From Bacteroidales bacterium (GTDB lineage Bacteria > Bacteroidota > Bacteroidia > Bacteroidales > UBA10428), in the NCBI GenBank assembly GCA_016926235.1, contig JAFGOZ010000270.1, positions 1 to 8,529 on the forward strand: a stretch of DNA of 8,529 nt, written 5' to 3'. Every line of letters begins with the position of its first letter. Position 1 is the stretch's first letter. The position numbers and the translations under genes were made by a program. Positions 1-6,197 of the stretch are shown one piece after another. The notes beneath the pieces were generated by a model. That model did no database searches. It had not been told where the DNA came from and was given only the letters and a program-made list of their open reading frames with translations.

Positions 1-54
1 AAACAGAAAGAATATAAAAAGGTTTATGGCAGTCAACTAACGCTTGACTTCTGA
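1..54 (+). CDS. C-terminal end of an upstream gene (possible outer-membrane beta-barrel protein), partial
   Basis: Frame 1 is open from the window edge to a TGA stop at 52-54 and encodes 17 residues ending in YGSQLTLDF. A strong hairpin starts two bases after the stop, which is what one expects at the end of a real transcription unit. The terminal Phe, with Leu at -3 and -5 and Tyr at -9, fits the alternating pattern of the last strand of an outer-membrane beta-barrel. That family guess is inference from nine residues only. The existence of a gene end here is more likely than the identity of the product. Confidence 0.45.
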   Translation, partial: KQKEYKKVYGSQLTLDF

Positions 55-56
55 TA

Positions 57-89
57 CCTCGGGGCTCTGCCCCGGGGTTGTTCATTTTA
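57..89 (+). terminator. GC-rich hairpin followed by T-rich tract
   Basis: Bases 57-65 pair with 69-77 (9 bp, one G-T pair) around a 3-base loop, followed by a T-rich stretch (TTGTTCATTTT). In otherwise AT-rich DNA this is a prominent rho-independent-type terminator for the gene ending at 54. The T tract is interrupted, so it could instead be a dispersed palindromic repeat that also terminates transcription. Confidence 0.55.
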
Positions 90-93
90 AAAC

Positions 94-101
94 TAAGTTT
101 G
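94..101 (+). promoter_or_regulatory. candidate -7 box (TAAGTTTG)
   Basis: This matches the Bacteroidota -7 consensus TAnnTTTG and lies 34 bases before the start of the GH26 remnant. No TTG element is found at the usual 19-21 base spacing, because the upstream position is occupied by the hairpin. It may be a relic of the promoter of the decayed gene. Confidence 0.25.
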
Positions 102-135
102 TTTTTGAGGCGATATAGAAAAAGATAAATTTATT

Positions 136-701
136 ATGAGATGTTTTAATTTATTTGTAATTGGCTTAACACTTAGTATTTTTTCGCTTGCCCAAAATCC
201 GGTAACACGAGATGCATTTTCCGAAGCAAAAGAATTCTTAAATTATCTCTATGCTATAAAAGGTAAGTATACCCTAACAAGTCAACATTGCCAGCCTTTG
301 TATAAAGACATACTAATGGAAAGGGTAAAAGATCTTACCGGAAACTATCCGGCTGTTTATGGTCAGGATTTCGGATTTAGTCCACCCAACTCTTTAGATG
401 GGATAAATTTCAGACAACGAATAGTTGACGATGCTATCGCCTGGTATAATAAAAGTGCTATAATTACCATCATGTTGTATGCTGGTACTCCTGTATTCTG
501 GAGGCCTTATCATGAAATGAATGGCTCTTGGTTCTGGTGGGGAGCCAGGCATAGCGAAGAGGGTCGCATAAAACTATACCGGATACTATTCGATAGATTG
601 GTAAACTATCAGCAGAAATTCACCGGAAGAAAGAGACAGTATATACCATAATGAAAAAAACCTTGACATTGGATGAAGTGAATCAACAAAGAGTAAAATA
701 A
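136..701 (+). pseudogene. decayed GH26 beta-mannanase-like gene
   Basis: The longest open piece (136-651, 171 residues) starts with a plausible signal peptide (about residues 1-19). It carries the GH26 hallmark around residues 123-136, RPYHEMNGSWFWWG, with E127 as the presumed acid/base. A GH26 catalytic domain normally has about 300 residues. Here the family segment after the conserved beta-strand is missing between about residues 112 and 116. The part carrying the nucleophile Glu, some 100 residues after the acid/base, is absent. After residue 160 the homologous frame seems to shift: frame 3 at 627-701 reads KKETVYTIMKKTLTLDEVNQ and then a stop, like the end of such enzymes. I infer at least two deletions, one causing a frameshift. 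Neither catalysis nor a stable fold is expected. The acid/base motif identification is strong; the exact deletion junctions are estimates. Confidence 0.75.
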
Positions 702-742
702 ATTTTATAACTTCTATAAACAAGAAAGCAGGTTCAGGTAAT

Positions 743-1441
743 ATGTTACAGTTTATTCAGCCTTCTGTTGAAATATTTGGAATCAGGGTAGATGAACCGG
801 TTACTACCTTAACCGATTTGTTTGTTTCGGCAGTATGTTTCTATGCTTTTATCCGGTTAGGCAGAATTCCTCTTAAAGGAAAAATGCATTTATACCTGAG
901 AATCTATTTTATCAGCATGGCATTCGCCACTGCTATTGGTGGTTTGGTTGGTCATGGATTCTTATATGCCTTTAAATACAATAATTTCAATTTACCTGTT
1001 TCTCCCTGGAAATTGCCGGGTTGGCTCACCAGTATGATATCAATTGCCATGATAGAAAGAGCCTCCATTGAATATGCCCGGAAGTTAATTAAACCAAAAT
1101 TAGCCCGATTCTTTGCCTGGCTTAATATTATTGAGCTTCTCACTTTTATGACAATCACATTTTCCACTTTAAATTTCTTTTTTGTGGAAGTACATACTAC
1201 ATACGGACTGCTGATAGTTGTAGCAAGTTTCAATATATTCATATACATCAGAACAAAAAACGAAGGGAGTAAATTGTATCTGTTTGCAGTGGGCATTGCT
1301 GCATTATCGGCCCTTGTATTTATGAATGAATGGGGAATCAGCAAGTGGTTTACACATTTCGATATATCTCACACGTTAATGACTTTTGGGGCTTATTTGT
1401 TTTACAGAGCATCTTTAAAAGCCATAGAAGAACATGATTAA
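743..1441 (+). CDS. seven-transmembrane protein, CREST/ceramidase-like
   Basis: The 232-residue protein is almost wholly hydrophobic, with about seven membrane segments (near residues 20-38, 51-75, 92-105, 122-142, 148-168, 178-194 and 204-222). I see a pattern like alkaline ceramidases and other CREST-superfamily hydrolases, which use a buried zinc. An EPVTTLTDL segment (18-26) opens helix 1, where ceramidases have EP.NT.SN. H71 stands in a G-x3-H setting in helix 2, where the family has S-x3-H. H205 and H210 occur in THFDISHTLMTFGAY (204-218), recalling the last-helix HxxxH..LT..G.Y motif. Differences are the Ser-to-Gly change and a His spacing of five rather than four. The function is therefore unproven: amide hydrolase, degenerate relative or unrelated membrane protein are all possible. 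It lies 41 bases after the GH26 remnant with no clear promoter box. The start ATG has only a loose AGGT-like RBS. Confidence 0.75.
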   Translation: MLQFIQPSVEIFGIRVDEPVTTLTDLFVSAVCFYAFIRLGRIPLKGKMHLYLRIYFISMAFATAIGGLVGHGFLYAFKYNNFNLPVSPWKLPGWLTSMISIAMIERASIEYARKLIKPKLARFFAWLNIIELLTFMTITFSTLNFFFVEVHTTYGLLIVVASFNIFIYIRTKNEGSKLYLFAVGIAALSALVFMNEWGISKWFTHFDISHTLMTFGAYLFYRASLKAIEEHD

Positions 1442-1445
1442 TGAG

Positions 1446-1477
1446 TTGAAATTTTCTGGAATTTGATGCTATATTTA
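1446..1477 (+). promoter_or_regulatory. candidate promoter for ybjQ
   Basis: TTG at 1446-1448 and TATATTTA at 1470-1477 are separated by 21 bases. This fits the Bacteroidota -33 TTG / -7 TAnnTTTG arrangement with one mismatch in the -7 box. Transcription would start near 1484, giving a leader of about 20 bases. Confidence 0.4.
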
Positions 1478-1502
1478 CTTTTTAAACCATAAGTTATTCT
1501 TT

Positions 1503-1817
1503 ATGATACTTACAAATACACTTACTATTCCCGGAAAAGAAATAGTTGAATCTCTTGGCATTGCAAGAGGAAGTACGGTAAGAGCCAGAAATATAGGCCG
1601 TGATATTTTTGCCGGACTAAAAACTATTGTAGGAGGCGAAATCTCTGAATATACAAAACTGCTAGCCGATGCCCGTGAAGAAGCCTTACAAAGGATGATT
1701 CAGGATGCAGAGAAATTAGGTGCTGATGCCATTATTAATCTTAGGTTTACCACTTCATCTGTCATGGCCGGAAGTGCCGAAATACTTGCTTATGGAACCG
1801 CTGTTAAAATAAAGTAA
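1503..1817 (+). CDS. ybjQ: YbjQ/UPF0145 family protein
   Basis: The 104-residue protein matches the YbjQ (UPF0145, 'heavy-metal-binding domain') family over its whole length. Visible features are the N-terminal strand TNTLTIPGKE, the GSTVRARNIGRD segment (23-34) and G38LKTIVGGEISEYT to residue 51. A helix with ADAREEALQRM (55-65) and the characteristic LGADAIINLRF (72-82) follow, then a final strand ending in YGTAVKIK. The family forms small pentameric rings in solved structures; its cellular role is unsettled and metal binding is not established here. The gene has its own candidate promoter. Its TAA stop overlaps the ATG of a small membrane peptide gene, so the two are probably translated as a pair. 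Confidence 0.93.
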   Translation: MILTNTLTIPGKEIVESLGIARGSTVRARNIGRDIFAGLKTIVGGEISEYTKLLADAREEALQRMIQDAEKLGADAIINLRFTTSSVMAGSAEILAYGTAVKIK

Positions 1818-1945
1818 TGATATTTATGTTTATTGCTGTGTTATACGGATTAGCTTTTCTTGCAGTATTTGTCCTGTTCATAATAGTTTTGGTTAAACGC
1901 GTTGAAGATAAAGACAAAGAAACTTTTGAAAAAAGGGATAATTAG
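1817..1945 (+). CDS. 42-residue single-span membrane protein, coupled to ybjQ
   Basis: The ATG at 1817 shares its A with the ybjQ TAA (TAATG), a typical translational-coupling junction. The product has one strongly hydrophobic segment (residues 1-26, rich in F, L, V, I), then a charged tail starting KRVEDKDKE and ending at residue 42. The positive residues just after the helix predict an N-out, C-in orientation. No family is recognised. The start overlap, clean amphipathic layout and stop just where the neighbouring convergent remnant ends all support a real gene. A membrane partner or anchor for YbjQ is a guess from position only. Confidence 0.65.
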   Translation: MIFMFIAVLYGLAFLAVFVLFIIVLVKRVEDKDKETFEKRDN

Positions 1946-2370
1946 AAAAACTGCCTTAACAGTTCATCTAAAGTTGCCGTCTTAACCGGATCGAGAATCC
2001 ATATGCTATCATTTAAAATGAGTTTGTAATCCAGGCGTGCAGTAAGTTCAAAAAAACGATCATAATAAAACAGTTTTGTTTTACCAACTCTCTTCATTTA
2101 CCATACTCCTTCTCTGCCCCATGAATTAAAATCGCCTGCAATGGCTACTTTATTAGCAATACCATAATAAATAAAGGTCGATTTATCAGCTTTTACTCAA
2201 GGAATTCCTGATTCCAAAGCATTTTTAAAGTACCTCTCTGCTAAGTTTTCCTGTTTGCAGGAATCCATAGCCTGAATTTTTTTCTCCAGCGTTTCAATTG
2301 TAATTTGTTTTTTACAACTACAAAGTAATACAGCGATTATTAAAGCAGTGATAACAAAGAAGTTTTTCAC
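1942..2370 (-). pseudogene. broken lipoprotein with CBM48/E-set-like domain (esterase-type N-terminus)
   Basis: Read from a GTG at 2370, one frame stays recognisable for 142 codons but contains TGA at 2199-2197 (codon 58) and TAA at 2100-2098 (codon 91). Residues 1-19 form a lipoprotein signal with lipobox LCSC. A coiled helix (IETLEKKIQ) follows. Codons 65-128 look like the E-set/CBM48-type domain found at the N-terminus of Bacteroidota enterochelin-esterase-like hydrolases: FIYYG, VAIAGDFNSW, ARLDYKLILN and WILDP. Such proteins continue into an alpha/beta-hydrolase domain, but here the frame ends about 15 codons after WILDP. TGA probably replaced a Trp codon (the usual motif is P-W/L). TGA is a normal stop elsewhere in the window, so recoding is unlikely. 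Two nonsense changes plus loss of the catalytic domain indicate a pseudogene. Its stop overlaps the stop of the convergent small membrane gene. Confidence 0.7.
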
Positions 2371-2635
2371 GTATATCTCTTTTTAGTAATGAATTGGAGT
2401 ATCATCGGATACTTTTAAAAGAAAGGTAAGAAAACTATTTGAGTGCATTTTGCAACAGGCACAAAAAAAAGAAAGCTTGCAATGGGTCTAGTGCAAGCTT
2501 TCTGCTAATATGGGTCAAATCGTTAGGGCTAATGGGCACTAAAGTAATAATTAAAATTTAATGCACAAGAGCTTTGGTTAAAAAATCATAAAAAAAATAT
2601 TAATTGAATGTGAATTCAGTATATATAATATTGGT
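2371..2635. other. intergenic region between the lipoprotein remnant and kdsA
   Basis: About 265 bases without a supported gene. The stretch just before the GTG at 2370 reads GAGATATAC on the minus strand, a possible ribosome site relic. The only clear structure is the hairpin at 2471-2502, given separately. The part from 2510 to 2635 is AT-rich and shows no open frame or family motif on either strand. Confidence 0.6.
2463..2502 (-). terminator. rho-independent terminator downstream of kdsA
   Basis: A perfect 11-bp stem (2471-2481 with 2492-2502, GAAAGCTTGCA and its complement) encloses a 10-base loop. On the minus strand it is followed directly by eight T (the A run at 2463-2470). It is a canonical terminator for minus-strand transcription, lying about 130 bases beyond the kdsA stop. 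On the plus strand the stem is not followed by T, so it is directional. Confidence 0.85.
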
Positions 2636-3451
2636 TTACAAATCATTAACTGCCTTTCGGATTTTAAGTAATTTTTCTAAAAGTCCGGGCAATAAATCAA
2701 GCTTTAGCATGTTAGCCCCGTCTGACAAGGCTTTTGAGGGATTCGGGTGCGTTTCAATAAACAAACCGTCAACACCCACTGCCACACCCGCTTTTGCGAT
2801 TGTTTCAATCATGTCCGGTCTACCACCGGAAACACCTGAATCCTGATTAGGTTGTTGAAGAGAATGAGTAATATCAAGAATTACCGGATGGCCAAACGAT
2901 TTCATTTCAGGAATTCCCCTGAAATCAACCATTAAATCGCCATAACCAAACATAGTACCCCTGTCGGTAAGCAATACCTGGTCATTACCTGAATCAATTA
3001 CTTTTTGAGCTACATACTTCATTGAGGAAGGAGCCAAAAACTGACCTTTCTTAATATTTACTATTTTGCCCGTTTTTGCAGCTGCCACCAACAAATCTGT
3101 TTGGCGACACAGAAAAGCAGGAATTTGTAATATATCGGCAACCTGCGCTGCCCATGAAGCTTCTTCGGCAGTGTGAATATCAGTAACAACAGGCACATCA
3201 AACTTCGATTTTACATCGGCTAATATTTGTAAGGCTTTCTCATCGCCAATCCCTGAAAAAGAATCGATTCTTGAACGATTTGCTTTTCGGTACGATGCTT
3301 TAAAAACATAAGGTATATTTAGTTCCTGAGCCGTTTTTTTTATGCTTTCTGCTATACCAAAACATATATCTTCACTTTCTGCCACGCACGGCCCTGCCAG
3401 CAGAAAAAAGTTTGATGAATTTAACAGAAAATTTTTATCTATATTACTCAT
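2636..3451 (-). CDS. kdsA: 3-deoxy-8-phosphooctulonate (KDO-8-P) synthase
   Basis: KdsA condenses phosphoenolpyruvate with arabinose 5-phosphate to KDO 8-phosphate in the cytoplasm, the first committed step to the KDO of lipopolysaccharide. The 271 residues cover the whole TIM barrel: LLAGPCVAES (17-26), FKASYRKANRSRIDSFSG (50-67), the Q-rich active-site region around 108-145, TDRGTMFGYGDLMVDFRG (162-179), DITHSLQQPN (193-202) and FIETHPNPSKALSDGANM (231-248). C22, H196, E233 and D244 correspond to the metal ligands of the metal-dependent class; metal-independent enzymes such as that of E. coli have Asn at the Cys position. The gene stands alone, ends before a strong terminator, and is divergent from the CotH gene. 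No kdsB, kdsC or kdsD lies in the window. The start ATG at 3451 gives the normal family length. Confidence 0.97.
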   Translation of the reverse strand: MSNIDKNFLLNSSNFFLLAGPCVAESEDICFGIAESIKKTAQELNIPYVFKASYRKANRSRIDSFSGIGDEKALQILADVKSKFDVPVVTDIHTAEEASWAAQVADILQIPAFLCRQTDLLVAAAKTGKIVNIKKGQFLAPSSMKYVAQKVIDSGNDQVLLTDRGTMFGYGDLMVDFRGIPEMKSFGHPVILDITHSLQQPNQDSGVSGGRPDMIETIAKAGVAVGVDGLFIETHPNPSKALSDGANMLKLDLLPGLLEKLLKIRKAVNDL

Positions 3452-3535
3452 AGTTATTTGTTATTGCTTATAAACCAAGGCCAAGTATTTAATGAATAGC
3501 CTTATCAGCATACGAAGATAATGAGTTTGCCGCAA

Positions 3536-3567
3536 CAATCTTATCTCATAAAAAACAAACCTGACAA
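3536..3567 (-). promoter_or_regulatory. candidate kdsA promoter
   Basis: On the minus strand TTG (3567-3565) and TAAGATTG (3543-3536) are 21 bases apart, one mismatch from the TAnnTTTG -7 box. A start near 3529 would leave a leader of about 78 bases before kdsA. It is a spacing and motif match only. Confidence 0.3.
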
Positions 3568-3640
3568 TTAATTGAACTTTATAAAAACGCTGACACAATA
3601 AATCCACTTCGGTTTAGATAACTCATTGATAATATGAGCG

Positions 3641-3648
3641 TATATTTG
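3641..3648 (+). promoter_or_regulatory. -7 box (TATATTTG) for the CotH gene
   Basis: A perfect TAnnTTTG match, 84 bases before the ATG at 3733. No TTG is found at the ideal distance upstream. If used, transcription starts near 3655, which lies after the in-frame ATG at 3634 and so rules that codon out as the start. Confidence 0.4.
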
Positions 3649-3732
3649 TCGATAAACTTAACGATAAGCACCTTTTTTATTTGTAAGAATAATAATAAAC
3701 CGTTTTCTTTACAATCATCCAAAACCTATAAC

Positions 3733-5898
3733 ATGAAAATAGTTTTAAATTTCCGTCTGATTTTTTTTATTCTTTTACTGGTATTCGTTTTTAATATAAC
3801 AAATGGCCAAACACTTTCCGATACCCTGATAAAATATTTTGTGGGGACTACAGAGCCCACATCAGACTGGACTGCTGAAAACTTTGATGATTCGGGCTGG
3901 AATACCGGTTATCATAGTCTGGGTTATGGCGATAACGATGATTATACAATAATAGATACCACCACCTCGGTTTATGCAAGAATTCCCTTTTATGTAACCA
4001 ATACAGAAGAACTGAATGATGTTGTTATGATACTTGACTTCGATGATGCTTTTTGTGCCTCTATTAACGGAATTGAATTTGCCAGGGTTAACCTTGGAAA
4101 ACACAAATCAGCTACAACCTGCAATCAGCTGGCAGATCGTTCACATGAAGCTCAACTTTACCGCAACTTTAATGGAATGGTTTTGGGCTACTACGTACCA
4201 GACTCTATTGTTGAAAAAACTATTCACAACGGACAAAATATTTTAGCAATAGAAGTGCATAACGACAGTATTAAAGGCAGTGATTTAAGCATGCATCCTT
4301 TTTTTTTAAATCTTGGAGGATATTACGACCTGTATGACATTGCATCGAGATATAAAGCTTCGGTTGAACTTGATTCTACACATTTACCGATTCTGGTTAT
4401 TGAAACAGACGAATTTGGCGTTGAAGTAAAACGAATTAAAACCAAAGGAACCCTGAAGGTAATTAATAATAATAGTAAAAGCTATAATAAACCGTCAGAT
4501 CCGGCAACCGATTATGAAGGTCCTGTTTCAATTGAAATCAGAGGGGAATCATCGGCCAATTTTCCCAAACAATCTTTCGATTTTGAGACACAGGATGCTG
4601 ACGGAAATGATACAAGCATAGCTTTACTGGGAATGCCAAAGGAGAATGATTGGGTACTGCAGGGGCCGTATGCCGATAAGAGTCAAATACGAAATGCACT
4701 TATTTACGATTTAGGCCGGTTGACCGGACAATGGCACCCAAGAATACAGTTTTGCGAAGTAATATTTAACGGCGAATTGGTTGGTCTGTACAATCTTATC
4801 GAGAAAATAAAGCGTGACTCTAACCGGGTTTATGTGGCTAAAATAAAAGCAGATGAAATTTCCGGTAATGATCTTACTGGAGGATATATAGTAAAATACG
4901 ATAAAGGACCCACAAATCTGCAGATTGTTTATCCAAAAGAAAAAGATTTACAGGAAGAACAGGAAGCTTATATCCGGAATTTCTTCGATGAATACCAGGC
5001 TGTTTTAAGAACCAATAGTGGCCTTGATCCCGAAAATGGCTACAGAAAATACATTGATCCGGAATCTCTGATAAACTACACAATACTTGCAGAGCTTGGC
5101 AAAAACTGCGACGCCTATTTTTATAGTTCATATATGTACAAAGACAGGGATGACAGAAACGATAAAATAATCTTTGGCCCACTGTGGGATTTTGATTTGT
5201 GTTTTGGAAACGCATCGTGGCAACATGGCGATGTGATAGATGCATGGCAATTTGATGAATATACGAATAACCGCTTTAATATCAAACGTTTATTTGAAGA
5301 CCCTGAATTGGTAGATCAGTTCGAAGACAGGTGGTTTGAACTACGGGAAAGCTACCTGGCCACAGATTCTCTGTTAGCAAGAATCGACTCCATGATTAGT
5401 TACCTTGATGAGCCAATTAAAAGAAATTACCAGGTGTGGCCGGTAATTGAACACGATCTTTTTACCAACACCTACCAGGTTGCCAATTACGAAGAAGAAA
5501 TAGAACATATAAAAAACTATATTCAGGAAAGAACAACCTGGATGGATGAAACCATTCCTGAAATATTTTACCCTGTTAAAGAATACCCGAGTAATACAAA
5601 TGACTTCTTAAATGAACCTGTAGTTGAAAACATATACCCCAATCCCTTTAATGATGTCGTGAATATTAAAGTTAATTTAGCAAGTCCGGCAGTTGTGTCG
5701 GCATGTTTAGTACCGATGGATGGTAAAACTTTGGAAATTATTCCGGAAAACAACTTACAGCCTGGCGAATTTGTAATCCATTGGAATAAAGGCAACGAGC
5801 TATCAACCGGCTTGTACATCCTTAATTTAAAGGTAAATGGTATTGTTACTGAGCAGTATCGGCTCGTAAAAATGAAGAACGATATTACCGGGTTTTAA
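3733..5898 (+). CDS. secreted CotH-family protein with type IX secretion sorting domain
   Basis: The 721-residue protein begins with a Sec signal (1-26, hydrophobic core FFILLLVFVF). I chose 3733 because the in-frame ATG 33 codons upstream would bury this signal and precedes the candidate promoter. Residues about 30-192 resemble the jelly-roll, galactose-binding-like module often found before CotH domains (W..ENFDDSGW, LGYGDNDD, then DFDDAFCASINGIEF at about 102-116). The CotH domain spans about 210-600, with RGESSANFPKQSF (270-282), KSQIRNALIYDL (316-327), GLYNLIEKIKRD (351-362) and GPLWDFDLCFGN (482-493). D486 and D488 are the likely metal/ATP-side acids of this atypical kinase fold. Residues 631-721 form a C-terminal sorting domain (YPNPFNDVVNI at 635-645, then STGLYILNLKVNG), implying export through the outer membrane and surface attachment or release. 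Family members include the spore-coat kinase CotH; the substrate here is unknown. The gene appears monocistronic. Confidence 0.9.
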   Translation: MKIVLNFRLIFFILLLVFVFNITNGQTLSDTLIKYFVGTTEPTSDWTAENFDDSGWNTGYHSLGYGDNDDYTIIDTTTSVYARIPFYVTNTEELNDVVMILDFDDAFCASINGIEFARVNLGKHKSATTCNQLADRSHEAQLYRNFNGMVLGYYVPDSIVEKTIHNGQNILAIEVHNDSIKGSDLSMHPFFLNLGGYYDLYDIASRYKASVELDSTHLPILVIETDEFGVEVKRIKTKGTLKVINNNSKSYNKPSDPATDYEGPVSIEIRGESSANFPKQSFDFETQDADGNDTSIALLGMPKENDWVLQGPYADKSQIRNALIYDLGRLTGQWHPRIQFCEVIFNGELVGLYNLIEKIKRDSNRVYVAKIKADEISGNDLTGGYIVKYDKGPTNLQIVYPKEKDLQEEQEAYIRNFFDEYQAVLRTNSGLDPENGYRKYIDPESLINYTILAELGKNCDAYFYSSYMYKDRDDRNDKIIFGPLWDFDLCFGNASWQHGDVIDAWQFDEYTNNRFNIKRLFEDPELVDQFEDRWFELRESYLATDSLLARIDSMISYLDEPIKRNYQVWPVIEHDLFTNTYQVANYEEEIEHIKNYIQERTTWMDETIPEIFYPVKEYPSNTNDFLNEPVVENIYPNPFNDVVNIKVNLASPAVVSACLVPMDGKTLEIIPENNLQPGEFVIHWNKGNELSTGLYILNLKVNGIVTEQYRLVKMKNDITGF

Positions 5899-5901
5899 GT
5901 T

Positions 5902-5932
5902 TGAGTGCAAGGTTTAAACTCATTTTTATTTT
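5902..5932 (+). terminator. weak terminator after the CotH gene
   Basis: TGAGT (5902-5906) can pair with ACTCA (5918-5922), followed by a T-rich run (TTTTTATTTT). It starts four bases after the stop codon. The stem has only five pairs, so it is a tentative call based on position and the T tract. Confidence 0.35.
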
Positions 5933-6080
5933 ACCAGCCTTTTAAAATTCAACACTTTATGGAAGGATTATCAAAATTATCTCGGGAAGATTTGTAACGC
6001 TAGATTATTGAACTTTCAAATTTGTCATTGCCAGCAGCCCAACGGATTGCAATATGCGTAGGTAGTGATTTTTTAAGCTC

Positions 6081-6095
6081 CAACTTGACAAGTTG
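6081..6095. repeat. perfect 15-base palindrome CAACTTG-A-CAAGTTG
   Basis: Seven bases on each side of a central A are perfectly complementary. It could form a short hairpin or be a dimeric protein-binding site, but no promoter lies next to it. It is only 17 bases from the next palindrome, so both may belong to one repeat unit. Confidence 0.5.
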
Positions 6096-6111
6096 AAATA
6101 GTTTTAAGTAA

Positions 6112-6134
6112 ACCTGCCCGAACAGCAGGCGGGT
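6112..6134. repeat. GC-rich imperfect palindrome (REP-like)
   Basis: ACCTGCC (6112-6118) pairs with GGCGGGT (6128-6134), seven pairs with one G-T, plus an inner G-C pair across a C-A mismatch. It is clearly more GC-rich than its surroundings. Lying between convergent genes, it may act as a terminator for either, but no proper T tract follows it on either strand. A dispersed extragenic palindrome is the alternative. Confidence 0.5.
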
Positions 6135-6197
6135 GTACAAAACTTAAAAATACACAAATCCCGGCATAAGTATATTGCGTATTAGCTGCTGAATTTC

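Larger units (their letters stand above)
5933..6197. other. non-coding region between convergent CotH and MBL-fold genes
   Basis: No supported gene on either strand. The region around 6012-6070 has locally higher GC than its surroundings and looks like intergenic repeat material rather than a coding remnant; that is an impression only. Two palindromes, at 6081-6095 and 6112-6134, are listed separately. Confidence 0.5.

Noticed and set aside
651..701. Independent small gene starting ATG at 651
   Set aside because: Sixteen codons that read as the frameshifted C-terminus of the GH26 remnant; no evidence that it is a separate gene.
2197..2199. TGA as a recoded Trp or selenocysteine codon in the lipoprotein gene
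   Set aside because: TGA ends the DUF433 gene and the partial gene at 1-54, there is a second stop (TAA) downstream, and the catalytic domain is lost; decay explains all of it.
2604..2846. Plus-strand open frame over the 3' end of kdsA
   Set aside because: Antisense shadow of kdsA without its own motif or promoter.
3634..3732. N-terminal extension of the CotH protein from ATG 3634
   Set aside because: It would place 33 polar residues before a clear signal peptide, and the ATG lies upstream of or within the candidate promoter; ATG 3733 is the better start.
5994..6070. Possible short coding remnant on either strand
   Set aside because: All frames are broken within a few dozen codons and none shows a family motif.
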